DNA from: PLanc-01 sp035342095 | GTDB lineage: Bacteria; Planctomycetota; Phycisphaerae; Sedimentisphaerales; Anaerobacaceae | Length of the DNA stretch: 64,000 nucleotides | Direction: 5' to 3' | Assembly: GCA_035342095.1 (NCBI GenBank) | Contig: DAOQWL010000002.1 | Coordinates: forward strand, 62,001-126,000 | Shown: positions 15,754-25,371 of the stretch, in pieces | How positions within the stretch are numbered: the first letter of the stretch is position 1 | Layout of the letters: each line of letters begins with the position of its first letter | Made by a program: the position numbers and the translations under genes | The notes under the pieces: model-generated | Database searches by the model: none | Told to the model about the DNA's origin: nothing | What the model saw: the letters and a program-made list of their open reading frames with translations, nothing else

Positions 15754-16890
15754 TCAATCCCGCTGCATGCAATCCACGAACGCCTTGATGTCGTTTGCCC
15801 ACTTCTGGGCTTCGAGCAGGTCCACGTCTCCGTCCTTGACGAGGATGGACAGGTGCTTCTCCAGGGTAATCATCTTTTCGTCCGGCTTGTTCCGCGTGCG
15901 GGTCTGCAACTGCGAGTAGAGCTGCTCGATCTTGCCCGTCCGGATCAGGTTGGCGCAGGCGTAGGTGTTATTGAGGATCTCCATCGCGACGACCCGACCC
16001 TGCCCGTTCTTGCGAGGGATGAGCTTCTGACTGACGACGTAGGCCAGTCCGAGGGAGAGCTGGTTGCGGACCTCCGACTGGCGGCCCTCGGGGAAGTAGT
16101 CGAGAATACGCGTGATCGACCCTGTCACGTCGCGGGTATGCAAGGTCGAGAACACCAGGTGCCCGGTCTCCGCGGCCATCAGGGTCATAGCGATCGTCTC
16201 GGCGTCCCGCATCTCGCCGACGAAGATGACGTCCGGATCCTCGCGCATCATCTCCTTGAGGCCCTCGAAGAAGCTCTTGACGTCGCGCCCGACCTCCCGC
16301 TGCGAGATGATCGAGTACTTCTGGGGCAGGATGTACTCGATGGGGTCCTCGACGGTGATGATCCGGCAGGCGGTCTTCTCGCTGACCCGCCCGATCAGCG
16401 AGGCGATCGTGGTGGACTTGCCTGCCCCGGTGATGCCGGTCAGCAGGACGAGTCCCGCCTTGAGATTGATGATGTCCTCCCAGACGTTGTTCGGAAAGCC
16501 GATCTTCTCGATGGGCGGCACGTCGAGCGACAGGGCGCGGATGGCCGCCGCAAGCCCGTCGTTCTCCTTGAAGACGTTGATCCGGAACTGCAGCGACCCC
16601 ATCCGGTAGGAGCAATCGACGCTGTGGTCAACCTGGAGCTTCTTGAGACTGTGCTCCTTGAGCAGGGGGAAGACGAGCTGTCTGGCGATTTCCGGCGTGA
16701 CGTTCGGGCCTTTGAGCTTCACCAGATCCCCGTCGATGCGATAGGCCGGCGGGGCGCCGACCTTCAGGTGCAGGTCCGACACCCGCATGGCCCCATGCTC
16801 CTCGAAGTACTTGAGCATGTCCATGATGCTGTACTTGCCGAGATTCTCGGTGGGATACACCTTGGCCGACGGGGAAAATTCCTCTGTCAT
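15754..16890 (-). CDS. PilT/PilU-type twitching-motility ATPase
   Basis: A 378-residue secretion-superfamily ATPase that should power type IV pilus retraction at the inner membrane. The start at 16890 (MTEEFSP) is preferred to the longer frame. The N-terminal PAS-like domain has SDLHLKVGAPPAYRIDGDLV. Walker A is GITGAGKSTT, the Asp box TVEDPIEYI, Walker B PDVIFVGEMRDAET and the His box HLVFSTLHTRDV, all in order. PilT-type C-terminal sequence follows, without the AIRNLIRE retraction motif being evident, so PilU-like or another subclass is possible. It ends 72 bases beyond the palindromic site of the ATPase gene. No other pilus genes are in the window. Upstream is a large palindromic repeat. 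Confidence 0.88.
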   Translation of the reverse strand: MTEEFSPSAKVYPTENLGKYSIMDMLKYFEEHGAMRVSDLHLKVGAPPAYRIDGDLVKLKGPNVTPEIARQLVFPLLKEHSLKKLQVDHSVDCSYRMGSLQFRINVFKENDGLAAAIRALSLDVPPIEKIGFPNNVWEDIINLKAGLVLLTGITGAGKSTTIASLIGRVSEKTACRIITVEDPIEYILPQKYSIISQREVGRDVKSFFEGLKEMMREDPDVIFVGEMRDAETIAMTLMAAETGHLVFSTLHTRDVTGSITRILDYFPEGRQSEVRNQLSLGLAYVVSQKLIPRKNGQGRVVAMEILNNTYACANLIRTGKIEQLYSQLQTRTRNKPDEKMITLEKHLSILVKDGDVDLLEAQKWANDIKAFVDCMQRD

Positions 16891-17006
16891 ACGGTTCTCC
16901 GCAGCAGTCCGGTAACATGGCAGCGCCAACGTGCTGTCTCCAGCAGGGCGACTCCATTATACCTGTCGCGAGGGTGCGTGCAAAGGTCCGATAGGACGCA
17001 GCGTCC

Positions 17007-17160
17007 AAATTCGAAATTCGAAGCACGAAATCCGAAACAAATCCCAAGCACGAAACTCCAATGACCGAAACGCTGACGCCCGTCAGATAGTCCGTTTGGG
17101 ATCTTCTTCTGTTGGGTTTTTCAAATCTGTTTCGGATTTCGATATTCGGATTTCGGATTC
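17007..17160. repeat. Long imperfect palindromic repeat
   Basis: The left arm (about 17007-17050) contains GAAATCCGAAACAAAT, and the right arm (about 17105-17160) contains its near-complement ATCTGTTTCGGATTTC, with further matching CGAAAT/ATTTCG units outside. Roughly 150 bases make an extended hairpin in the space between the PilT-like gene and the 93-residue gene. No protein is encoded. It looks like a non-autonomous mobile repeat. Confidence 0.6.
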
Positions 17161-17179
17161 CCCGTCCTGTGGCCTGGCG

Positions 17180-17461
17180 TCATTTCTTGCGTGTGCTCTG
17201 GATGAACCACTCCTGCACGTTTTTGGCGAGGATCTGGACATCGCGTTTGGCCATGATGTGTTCGAGGATCGTCGCGGGGACGTTGAGCTTCATCATGGCC
17301 TTCTGGACCCGCTCCCAGAGTCTCTTCTTCTTGGCGTCGGTGTCGGCCAGGTAGAGTTCGCTGACCAGTTCCTGGAGCTTGGTCAGCATGATGGTGTCCA
17401 ACTGGTTGTAGTATTGTGAGATGATCGCCTGCTGGTGCGGCGTGTAGTCGCGTTGTGCCAT
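17180..17461 (-). CDS. Small conserved-looking helical protein
   Basis: A 93-residue soluble protein from the ATG at 17461, with AAAGGA about 6 bases upstream. It is highly charged and predicted all-helical: MAQRDYTPHQQAIISQYYNQ, then LDTIMLTKLQELVSELYLAD, then KKKRLWERVQKAMMKL, and a last helix AKRDVQILAKNVQEWFIQS. Coding-like base composition and the ribosome site support it. I do not recognise the family. It is divergent from lptD, with about 210 bases between the two starts, so the region may hold a shared control site. Its place right beside envelope biogenesis genes may be chance. Confidence 0.7.
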   Translation of the reverse strand: MAQRDYTPHQQAIISQYYNQLDTIMLTKLQELVSELYLADTDAKKKRLWERVQKAMMKLNVPATILEHIMAKRDVQILAKNVQEWFIQSTRKK

Positions 17462-17622
17462 AGAGCGTCCTTTCAAGGAGGGGTCGTGGAAAGCCGGACC
17501 TTCCGGCTTGTTCTCCCACGGGTCCCGACCCGCAATGGCCTGCTTGTATCGCGCGCGGGCCGACAGATCAAGGGGACCGCATATGGATGGGGGTTTTTGC
17601 TGGTCTTTGCGCAATCGACGGC

Positions 17623-17628
17623 TATAAT
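17623..17628 (+). promoter_or_regulatory. Candidate -10 element for lptD
   Basis: A perfect TATAAT at 17623-17628 would start the transcript near 17635, 38 bases before the lptD ATG. The only -35-like sequence, TTGCTG at 17597-17602, is 20 bases away, which is too far for a strong standard promoter. Transcription by this site therefore rests on the -10 box alone. Confidence 0.4.
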
Positions 17629-17672
17629 CTGCGAAAACGTGAGCCGGGCGGGAGGCCCGGACTGCCGAGGAA

Positions 17673-20177
17673 ATGATACTCGCCGATATGCAGTATGGAA
17701 CGCTATTGATGGGTGTGCTGCTGTTGGCGTCCGGACTGACGGGCGCACGCGGCGAGGACCCGAAGGATCGCTTGTCCCAGGAGACCCCGGGGAGCGTTCC
17801 TGCTGCGCTGCGAGAAACGCGACGGGACAGGCCGGCCGCGGGGTACACGGTCAGCATCAGCCCGATGACGGAGGTCACGCCGAAGGTCCAGAGCACATCC
17901 GAAGGCGACGTGGAGATCATCACCTTCAGCGGCAGATGGTACGTCTGGTGGCAGGAGCCGAACGACCGGGGCGAGTACAGGGACCCGATTGAATTGCAGG
18001 CGGACAACCTGGTCGTCTGGCGCGTTGCAGCGGACGACAAACGCCAGCAGAGGGGGCCGACCGCGGTCCAGGAGAAGGGGGTGACCGCGATCTACGTGTC
18101 GGGCGACGTGCTCCTGACCCAGGGGCAGCGCACGATCCGCGCCGAACAGTTGTACTACGACCTGCGAGACAGGAAGGCGCTGGCTCGCAAGGTGGTGATG
18201 AAGAGCTTCGATCCGTCGCGGAACGTGCCGATCTACGTGTGGGCGGGAGAGCTTCGCCAGGTCGGCGAGGATACGTTCGAGGCCGAGGAGGTCTCACTGA
18301 CGACGAGCGAGTTCTGGACGCCGCAAGTGTCGCTCCAGGCTGCCAAGATCCGCGTCGTGGACAGGCAACTGACGGCTGAATCGCAGGGAGTCTTTCCCGA
18401 GAGCCGCTTCGAGGTGGAACTGCGGGACGTCAAGCTCAAGACTGGAAACACGACTCTGCTGGGCCTGCGCCGGGTGTACGGCGATCGGCAGATCTCGGAA
18501 CTCCCGATCCGCAGCGTTCACGTGGGCCACAACAGCACTTATGGGACGTCGATCGAGACTCGCTGGTGGTTGAGCCGGCTCCTGGGGTTGCGGCAGCCGG
18601 AGGGGACCGACGCCTCGATAGACGTCGACTACTATGGCGACCGCGGGGTCGGCGGGGGCGTCGATCTCAGCTATGAGAGGGAGAACTACTTCGGCTCGGT
18701 TCTCGGCTACCTCATCGAAGACCAGGGCGAGGACCGCCTGAGCCGGACCCGCAAGGACATCGCGGTTCCCGAGGAGACGCGAGGCATCTTCCAGCTCCGT
18801 CACCGGCACTACCTGCCCTACAAGTGGCAGGCGACCGCGGAAATTGCCTACCTCTCGGACGAGAACTTCCTGGAGCAGTTTTACCGGACGGAGTTCAACG
18901 TGGGCAAGGAGCAGGAAACGCTGCTCTATCTCAAGCGTATCCAGGACAACTGGGGGCTTTCGCTGCTCGGCAAGACCCGAATCAACGACTTCATGGACCA
19001 GGTGGAGGAGCTGCCGACGGCGGAGTACCACCTGATGGGCCAGTCCCTGCTCAATGACCGCCTGACGTTCTTCAGCGACAACCAGGTGAGCCGGTACCGG
19101 TATCGCTACGATCCGGACAACACGATGAACGAACCGGACGACTACTTCACGTTTGCCGGGACCCGCAACGAACTGGACCTGCCGCTGGCGGCGGGTGCGA
19201 TGAAGATCGTGCCTTTTGTAGCCGGAACGTTCGGTTACGAAGACGCTGCCGGCTTCCGATCCGATCTGGACAACGACGCCGTCGAGAACGAAGACGCCAT
19301 CGGGATCGGCGAGGCGGGTGTTCGGATGTCGATGCAGCCCTTCTGGTGCGTGTATCCGGACGTCGAGTCGCGTCTGTGGGATCTCCACCGGCTTCGGCAT
19401 GTGATCCGGCCGAGCCTCACGGCGGTTACGTACGTTGAGAGCGACGTGGTGGCCGAGCAGCGGGATACCCTGGACTTCGGGATCTCCCAGCGGTTTCAGA
19501 CGAAAAGGGGTCCTGCGGACCGTCGCCGGACGGTCGATTGGCTCGAATTGGACACCGATTTCGTCTGGGTGGCGGATTCGAGCGACGAGGAGGCCGGGCC
19601 GGACCGGATCCGCTGGAACGAGCCCTTCATTCCCCTGGTCAACCGGGACGGGCGTATGATCCCGCCGCTGGACCGCAGGAGCACCGGCCGGTTCGGGCCT
19701 CGGCAGAACTACGTCAGCACGGAGATGGTCCTGCGACTGACCGATACGACCAGCATCCTGAGCGATCTGTACTACGATATGCAGAACGGGATCGTGGAGC
19801 AGTTCGATGTGGGCTTTTCCCGCCTGTGCTGGCCGAATTTGACCTATTATGTGGGAAGCCGATACCTGCGAAACGTCGATAACACCCTGGGTGAGAAGGG
19901 ATCGACCTCTCTGACCTTCGCTGCGACCTACGTGCTCGATCCCCGATACACCGTGGTTCTCGCGGAACAGTTCGACTTCGACTATGGGGTGAACGTGCGA
20001 ACGGATGCGACGCTCATTCGCAAGTACCACCGGATGAACCTGGCGCTGACGTTCAGCGTGGACGAGTCGGTGGACGAGCAGAGCATCGTACTCAGTCTGT
20101 GGCCCGAGGGGGTGGGCGAGCTGGCGATTGGGCTGCGAAGATACATGGAGCTGGGGGCGTCGGATGTGTATTACTAG
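17673..20177 (+). CDS. lptD: LPS-assembly protein LptD (OstA)
   Basis: An 834-residue outer-membrane protein that inserts lipopolysaccharide into the outer leaflet. The start at 17673 has CGAGGAA upstream. The signal peptide is MQYGTLLMGVLLLASGLTGARG, about 6-27 of the frame, so a start at 17688 is also possible. Residues about 85-240 form an OstA-type beta-jellyroll with IELQADNLVVWRV, AIYVSGDVLLTQGQRTIRAE and LYYDLRDRKALA. From about 290 on, long amphipathic strands build the barrel (GGGVDLSYERENYFGSVLGY and YKWQATAEIAYLSDENF). Near 560 comes HRLRHVIRPSLTAVTY, the conserved LptD strand with an RHxxxP motif. The C-terminus LGASDVYY is not a standard aromatic end. It implies LPS or a related glycolipid in this organism. 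Confidence 0.88.
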   Translation: MILADMQYGTLLMGVLLLASGLTGARGEDPKDRLSQETPGSVPAALRETRRDRPAAGYTVSISPMTEVTPKVQSTSEGDVEIITFSGRWYVWWQEPNDRGEYRDPIELQADNLVVWRVAADDKRQQRGPTAVQEKGVTAIYVSGDVLLTQGQRTIRAEQLYYDLRDRKALARKVVMKSFDPSRNVPIYVWAGELRQVGEDTFEAEEVSLTTSEFWTPQVSLQAAKIRVVDRQLTAESQGVFPESRFEVELRDVKLKTGNTTLLGLRRVYGDRQISELPIRSVHVGHNSTYGTSIETRWWLSRLLGLRQPEGTDASIDVDYYGDRGVGGGVDLSYERENYFGSVLGYLIEDQGEDRLSRTRKDIAVPEETRGIFQLRHRHYLPYKWQATAEIAYLSDENFLEQFYRTEFNVGKEQETLLYLKRIQDNWGLSLLGKTRINDFMDQVEELPTAEYHLMGQSLLNDRLTFFSDNQVSRYRYRYDPDNTMNEPDDYFTFAGTRNELDLPLAAGAMKIVPFVAGTFGYEDAAGFRSDLDNDAVENEDAIGIGEAGVRMSMQPFWCVYPDVESRLWDLHRLRHVIRPSLTAVTYVESDVVAEQRDTLDFGISQRFQTKRGPADRRRTVDWLELDTDFVWVADSSDEEAGPDRIRWNEPFIPLVNRDGRMIPPLDRRSTGRFGPRQNYVSTEMVLRLTDTTSILSDLYYDMQNGIVEQFDVGFSRLCWPNLTYYVGSRYLRNVDNTLGEKGSTSLTFAATYVLDPRYTVVLAEQFDFDYGVNVRTDATLIRKYHRMNLALTFSVDESVDEQSIVLSLWPEGVGELAIGLRRYMELGASDVYY

Positions 20178-20321
20178 TCGGGATGGGCAAGGCGGGGAGA
20201 ATGCAAACGGGACTGGACTCCGCAAGAGGTTTTGAGTATAAACGATCTTCCCGGTATCCTGTCGTGGAAGCCGAGGTCGCCAGGGTGGCGATAGAGTCGA
20301 TGGTTTGATAAGGAGCAGATT

Positions 20322-21266
20322 ATGCCGTTAGTCAGCACGAAAAAGATGTTCGAGATGGCGTACAAGAATGGGTATGCCGTCGGCGCCTTCAACGTCAATA
20401 ACATGGAGATCACGCAGGGCATTGTCGAGGCGATCGCCCAGGAGAAGGCCCCCCTGATCCTGCAAATCTCCCGCGGCGCCCGCGAGTACGCCAAGAACAG
20501 CTACCTCAAGGCCATCATCAACGTGGCCGTTGCGGAGAACCCGGACATCCCGATTGCCATCCATCTCGATCATGGCGACACGTTCGAGACCTGCAAGCAG
20601 TTCATCGATGACGGGTTCACCTCCGTGATGTACGACGGTTCCCATCTGCCCTTCGAAGAGAATATCGCGATTACCAAGAAGGTCGTGGAATACGCCCATC
20701 CTCGCGGCGTGGTCGTCGAGGCCGAGCTGGGCCAGTTGGGCGGGATCGAAGAAGATGTCGTCGGCGTCGATGACGTCGGCAAGCACATTGCCGATCCGGA
20801 CCAGGCGGTCGAGTTCGTGAAGAAGAGCGGCTGCGACTCCCTGGCCATCGCCTGCGGAACGAGCCACGGCGCATACAAGTTCAAGACGGCGCCGAAGCTG
20901 GCGTTCGACGTGATCGAGAAGATCGGCAAGATGATGCCGGGCTACCCGCTCGTGATGCACGGGTCCAGCAGCGTGCTGCCGGAGTTTCGCGATCTGATCA
21001 ACAAATACGGCGGCAAGATGCCGGGCTCGATGGGTGTTCCCGAAGATATGATCACCAAGGCCTCGAAGATGGCCATCTGCAAGGTGAACATCGACACGGA
21101 CCTTCGCATGGCGCTGACCGCCAAGATCCGTCAGGTCTTTGCTGAGAAACCCGGCGAGTTCGACCCTCGTAAGTACCTGGGCCCCGGCCGCGATGCCATT
21201 CGCGAGATGGTCCGTCACAAGCTGCACGTGTTGGGCTGTGCCGGCAAGGCCAAGGAGTGCCTGTAG
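20322..21266 (+). CDS. fba: Class II fructose-1,6-bisphosphate aldolase
   Basis: A 314-residue zinc aldolase of glycolysis and gluconeogenesis that splits fructose-1,6-bisphosphate into DHAP and glyceraldehyde-3-phosphate. AAGGAGC precedes the ATG at 20322. Diagnostic segments are VGAFNVNNMEITQGIVEAI near 22-40, the zinc-ligand HLDHGD near 86-91, VVVEAELGQLGG near 136-147, CGTSHGAYKF with the second His near 186, MHGSSSV near 217 (third His), and KVNIDTDLRMA near 258, which binds phosphate. Length fits the family. It is a stand-alone gene between lptD and the S41 protease gene. The GapN-type dehydrogenase at 57030 acts one step downstream of its product. Confidence 0.95.
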   Translation: MPLVSTKKMFEMAYKNGYAVGAFNVNNMEITQGIVEAIAQEKAPLILQISRGAREYAKNSYLKAIINVAVAENPDIPIAIHLDHGDTFETCKQFIDDGFTSVMYDGSHLPFEENIAITKKVVEYAHPRGVVVEAELGQLGGIEEDVVGVDDVGKHIADPDQAVEFVKKSGCDSLAIACGTSHGAYKFKTAPKLAFDVIEKIGKMMPGYPLVMHGSSSVLPEFRDLINKYGGKMPGSMGVPEDMITKASKMAICKVNIDTDLRMALTAKIRQVFAEKPGEFDPRKYLGPGRDAIREMVRHKLHVLGCAGKAKECL

Positions 21267-21450
21267 CATTTCACATTTACGATTGACGATTTGCTGTTTG
21301 CCGAGCCAAGACAGCCCCTGGGATCGTTCCGATCTCCCTTGTGGTCCTCAAATCGCAAATAGTCGATAGTGAATGGTAAATGGGGAAAGGAGCGGTTCGT
21401 TGGAGTTGCGCAGACCAAGCAGACCTGTTCTGAAGGGCAAGGGATTGACT

Positions 21451-23760
21451 ATGGGTAGCCGAAGTGGCCGAGTGCTGTTCTACTTGCTGTTCTCCTGCGG
21501 CGCGGGCATCGTGCTCACGTCGTGGTTCGGCAGCTACAGTTGCTCGGCCCGCGCCGAGATGGCGGAAGTCGCGCGCGTCGCGTCCGCGAACAACGTGGCG
21601 TTGCCTGCGGCGTCCCCGGCTTCTCCGTCGGTCGATTCGGTCGTGGCCGCCTGTCGGTTGATCTATCGAGGGCAGTTCGACGAGGCCCGACGGCTTGCCG
21701 CGGCGGCGGAAGCCTCCGCGAAGCCCGGAGTTCAACAACTGGCCGGGATCATCGGTCGGTATAGTCAGATCGACGCCAGCCGCAGAGCAGCCCGAGAGGC
21801 AGCCTTCGCGAAACAACTGGCGGAACTGAATCGATTGAAGTCCTCCGGCGCGCTGGAAAGACCCGATCGGATCATCGCTGCCGAGTGGGATGAAGGCCCC
21901 GCTGAAGGCGCCCAGGTCCGCAACCCCAACGAACCGAACGACCTCCCGGATATCCTGGCGGTCATTGCCCGCGCGGAGGAATTCGCCAGCAGTCAACAGA
22001 AGGCCGAGCTGCTTTCCGACCCATTTGTCCAGAGGGCCTTGCAGACTGCTGTGGATCGCAGCACGCTCCTGGAGGCCAAGGGCAAGTGGCTCGACGCCTA
22101 CACGAGCTACTTCTACTGGCTCGGCGTGATCGATCCGAACAACAAAGGCTACACCGAATACGCGGAGGGCCTTCTGGATCGGGCCGCCATCGCGGTATCG
22201 TTCCAGGACAGTCCTTGTGAATCCCGCAAGGAGCGGTATGAGGGCATCGAGAAGCGGATGCTGACGAGGGCCATGGATGTCCTGAGCCTCCACTACGTCA
22301 ACGAGATCGACTACTCGCAGATGGCCCTGAAGGCGATCCGGCGATGCGACTTTCTGGCCGAGGTGCTCGCGGTCGTGTTTGCCCACGGGGGCGAGCCGAA
22401 CGACGCCAATTCCATGAAGCCGCCTGAGCCGGATCAGGTGGCCGCATGGTCCGCTGCCCTGGCCGGACTTCGCCGGGAGGTCGAGACGGCCACGGGCAAG
22501 TTCTCCAAGGAGGATTTCCTCGCCATCCTGGACAAGGTGCTCGTCTTGAACGACAGCACGGTGGAGTTCCCTCAGCAGCCGCTGATCGCCCATTTCACGG
22601 AGGCCGCCCTGGCGACGCTCGATCCCTACACGGTGATCGAGTGGCCGCAGCAGGTGCCGGACTTCGAGAAGATGATGACGAACGAGTTCAGCGGGATCGG
22701 CATCGAGATCACCAAGCCCAAAGGGCTGTTGACTGTGGGCAGTCTGCTGCCGGACACCCCGGCCTATCGTGCCGGCCTCGATGCCGGCGACGTCATCGAG
22801 AAGGTCGATGGCATCCCCACCAAGGACATGAGCTTGAACTGTGCGGTCAAGAAGATCACCGGGCCCAAGGGCACCACGGTCACCCTGTCGGTTCGACGTC
22901 GGGGTGCGGAGGTCGCCGAGGACATCACGATCACGCGGGACAAGATCGTGGTTCCCACCGTCCGAGGCTGGCAGCGGGGCGCCGACGGGAACTGGCGATA
23001 TCTGATTGACGAGAACGAGCGGATCGGCTACGTCCGACTCACCAGCTTCTCCGGCGAGACGGCCGCGAACTTCGAAGAGGTTCTCAAGACCCTGGAATCA
23101 CAGGGACTGCGGGCCCTGATCCTGGACCTTCGTTTCAACACGGGCGGCCTCCTGGACAGCGCCGTGGACATCTGCGACAAGTTCCTCAGCGAAGGGCTGA
23201 TCGTTCGCACGCAGCCCAAGTCGGGCGCGATTCCCCAGTATGAATACGCCCACCGTCGCAAGACGCACCCGGACTATCCGCTGGTGATCCTGATCAACTC
23301 CGGTTCAGCGAGCGCCTCGGAGATCGTGGCCGGCGCGCTGGGCGACGACAAGCACGAACGGGCGATTCTCGTCGGGACCCGGACTCACGGCAAGGGCAGC
23401 GTTCAGGGCATCACCCACTACCCCGGCGGCGGGGCGCAACTGAAGTACACGATGGCCTACTACCACCTGCCTTCCGGCCAGCGGGTCAAGAGCCGGGAAG
23501 AGGTCGAGAAGGAAGGACGCAAGGACTGGGGGGTCGGGCCCGATGTCAAGGTGGATCTCACGAGCGACGAACTTCGCGAGATGATCCTGGTCCAACGGGA
23601 CAACGACGTGCTGGTGCAGGTACGCCAGGAGAACGCGGACAAGACGCCCGTCAGCAAACGCACGGTGGAGCAGACGCTTGCGGCGGACCCCCAGTTGGCC
23701 GTCGGGACGCTGATCGCCAGGACGAAATTGATCGAAGCGGCCGTCCAAGCCGCGAAATGA
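21451..23760 (+). CDS. S41 family carboxy-terminal-processing protease
   Basis: A 769-residue exported serine protease. The start at 21451 is chosen because it opens on a signal or anchor sequence, GRVLFYLLFSCGAGIVLTSW. Residues 60-380 form a helical N-terminal region with no family assigned. A PDZ domain follows near 415-490 (FSGIGIEITKPKGLLTVGS, YRAGLDAGDVIEKVDGIPT). The S41 core comes near 520-690, with IGYVRLTSFSGE, ALILDLRFNTGGLLDSAVD, the catalytic-Ser block NSGSASASEIVAGAL and the catalytic-Lys block THGKGSVQ. The enzyme probably trims or clears periplasmic proteins. Its stop overlaps the LysRS start (ATGA), so the two are coupled despite unrelated roles. Confidence 0.92.
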   Translation: MGSRSGRVLFYLLFSCGAGIVLTSWFGSYSCSARAEMAEVARVASANNVALPAASPASPSVDSVVAACRLIYRGQFDEARRLAAAAEASAKPGVQQLAGIIGRYSQIDASRRAAREAAFAKQLAELNRLKSSGALERPDRIIAAEWDEGPAEGAQVRNPNEPNDLPDILAVIARAEEFASSQQKAELLSDPFVQRALQTAVDRSTLLEAKGKWLDAYTSYFYWLGVIDPNNKGYTEYAEGLLDRAAIAVSFQDSPCESRKERYEGIEKRMLTRAMDVLSLHYVNEIDYSQMALKAIRRCDFLAEVLAVVFAHGGEPNDANSMKPPEPDQVAAWSAALAGLRREVETATGKFSKEDFLAILDKVLVLNDSTVEFPQQPLIAHFTEAALATLDPYTVIEWPQQVPDFEKMMTNEFSGIGIEITKPKGLLTVGSLLPDTPAYRAGLDAGDVIEKVDGIPTKDMSLNCAVKKITGPKGTTVTLSVRRRGAEVAEDITITRDKIVVPTVRGWQRGADGNWRYLIDENERIGYVRLTSFSGETAANFEEVLKTLESQGLRALILDLRFNTGGLLDSAVDICDKFLSEGLIVRTQPKSGAIPQYEYAHRRKTHPDYPLVILINSGSASASEIVAGALGDDKHERAILVGTRTHGKGSVQGITHYPGGGAQLKYTMAYYHLPSGQRVKSREEVEKEGRKDWGVGPDVKVDLTSDELREMILVQRDNDVLVQVRQENADKTPVSKRTVEQTLAADPQLAVGTLIARTKLIEAAVQAAK

Positions 23761-25256
23761 GGACTCTCGCATTCCTCGGGAGCACGAGTTTGACCAACCA
23801 AGCCGATACGGACAGGTTTGAACACCAGAGGCAGGAGAAGCTGTCTCAGATCAAAGCCATGGGAATTGACCCGTATGGCGGCCGGTATGACGACGTGGAG
23901 TCGGCCGCCTCGGTTCGGGCGCGATACCAGGAAGACACCGAGGGCCAGAAGGCCCGCTGCGCCGGGCGGATCGTACTGCTGCGGGATATCGGCAAGCTGA
24001 TCTTCATCACCCTGCGGGACCGCAGCGGCGCCATCCAGATCGGGCTCAGCAAGAGCCTGCTCACCGGCCAATGGCCGCTGGCGAAGCTGCTGGACCTCGG
24101 GGACATCATCGGTGCCAGCGGGCAGTTGGGCAAGACCAAGACGGGCGAGCTGACCATCTGGGTCGAGGAGGGCGGTCTGGCCTTCCTGAGCAAGTGCCTG
24201 TTCCAGCCTCCCGAGAAGTTCCACGGCCTGGCGGATGTGGACCAGCGATATCGCCAGCGATACGTGGACCTCTGGGCCAATCCGGAAGTCCTGGAGCGGT
24301 TCAAGAACCGCAGCGTGATCGTCGATACGATCCGGCGGTTCCTCACGTCTCGCGGCTTCCTCGAAGTCGAGACGCCCATGATGCAGTCGATCCCCGGCGG
24401 GGCGGCGGCGAGGCCGTTCATCACGCACCACAACGCCCTCGACATCGACCTGTATCTGCGGATCGCGCCGGAACTGTTCCTCAAGCGGCTTCTCGTCGGC
24501 GGCATGGAACGCGTCTTCGAGATCAATCGCAACTTCCGCAACGAAGGGCTGGACCGCCAGCACAATCCGGAATTCACGATGATCGAGGTCTATCAGGCCT
24601 ACGGGAACTACCACGTGATGATGGACCTGACGGAGGAGCTGGTTTGTGCGTGCCTCGAAGCGGTCGGCGCCGGCACGACGGTCCAGTTCGGCGAGCACTC
24701 GGTCGATTTCAGCCGGCCCTGGCGGCGGGCGAAATACGTCGATCTGCTCAAGGAATACAGCGGTTGCGACATCGACGACGTCAAGGCCATCCGCGCCAAG
24801 GCCCGCGAGTTGAACATCGAAGACGCAGGGATGGACGATGCGGTCGTAGTCAATGAGGTGTTCGAGGCCACGGTGGAGCACCGCCTGATCGCGCCGACCT
24901 TCGTGATGGACTATCCGGCAGTCCTGTGCCCGCTGACCCGGCCCAGCAAGGCCGACCCGCGGTACGCCGAGCGGTTCGAGCTGTTCGTCGTCGGCATGGA
25001 GCTGGCCAACGCTTATACGGAATTGAACGATCCGGCGATCCAGTACGCCAACTTCCTCCACCAGCTCCGCGGCCAGGAGGATTCCATGGCGAAGATGGAC
25101 GCCGATTTCGTGGACGCCCTCAAGTATGGCATGCCTCCGGCCGGCGGCTTGGGCATCGGGATCGACCGGCTCGTCATGGTGCTCACCGGGGCCACGACGA
25201 TCCGAGACGTGATCCTGTTCCCGCTCCTGAAGCCCGCGCCGGCGGCGAACGGGTAG
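23757..25256 (+). CDS. lysS: Lysine--tRNA ligase, class II
   Basis: A 499-residue class II synthetase that charges tRNA-Lys in the cytoplasm. The OB-fold anticodon-binding domain covers about 60-170 (AGRIVLLRDIGKLIFITLRD and GDIIGASGQLGKTKTGELT). The catalytic domain shows LYLRIAPELFLKRLLVGG, motif 2 as RNFRNEGLDRQHNPEFTMIE near 261-280, GMELANAYTELNDP near 412 and motif 3 as GLGIGIDRLVM near 464. The first residues (MRTLAFLGSTS) are not conserved-looking. A TTG start at 23790, giving TNQADTDRFEHQRQEKL, is a fair alternative. The ATGA overlap with the protease gene still favours 23757. It is followed by the Lol-type transporter genes. Confidence 0.95.
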   Translation: MRTLAFLGSTSLTNQADTDRFEHQRQEKLSQIKAMGIDPYGGRYDDVESAASVRARYQEDTEGQKARCAGRIVLLRDIGKLIFITLRDRSGAIQIGLSKSLLTGQWPLAKLLDLGDIIGASGQLGKTKTGELTIWVEEGGLAFLSKCLFQPPEKFHGLADVDQRYRQRYVDLWANPEVLERFKNRSVIVDTIRRFLTSRGFLEVETPMMQSIPGGAAARPFITHHNALDIDLYLRIAPELFLKRLLVGGMERVFEINRNFRNEGLDRQHNPEFTMIEVYQAYGNYHVMMDLTEELVCACLEAVGAGTTVQFGEHSVDFSRPWRRAKYVDLLKEYSGCDIDDVKAIRAKARELNIEDAGMDDAVVVNEVFEATVEHRLIAPTFVMDYPAVLCPLTRPSKADPRYAERFELFVVGMELANAYTELNDPAIQYANFLHQLRGQEDSMAKMDADFVDALKYGMPPAGGLGIGIDRLVMVLTGATTIRDVILFPLLKPAPAANG

Positions 25257-25371
25257 TCGTGCTTGCGGTGTTGCTGCCGCGGGCGCGCCGGGCAGCACCA
25301 GAGGATACGCTCCCGCGGCGTCCGGGCGTGCCACGCAACACGAGCCTTTTGTGCGGCGGTCGTGAACGCGC

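Noticed and set aside
18294..20225. 643-codon minus-strand frame opposite lptD
   Set aside because: Antisense shadow; composition rich in Arg, Val and His without any motif, and no ribosome site.
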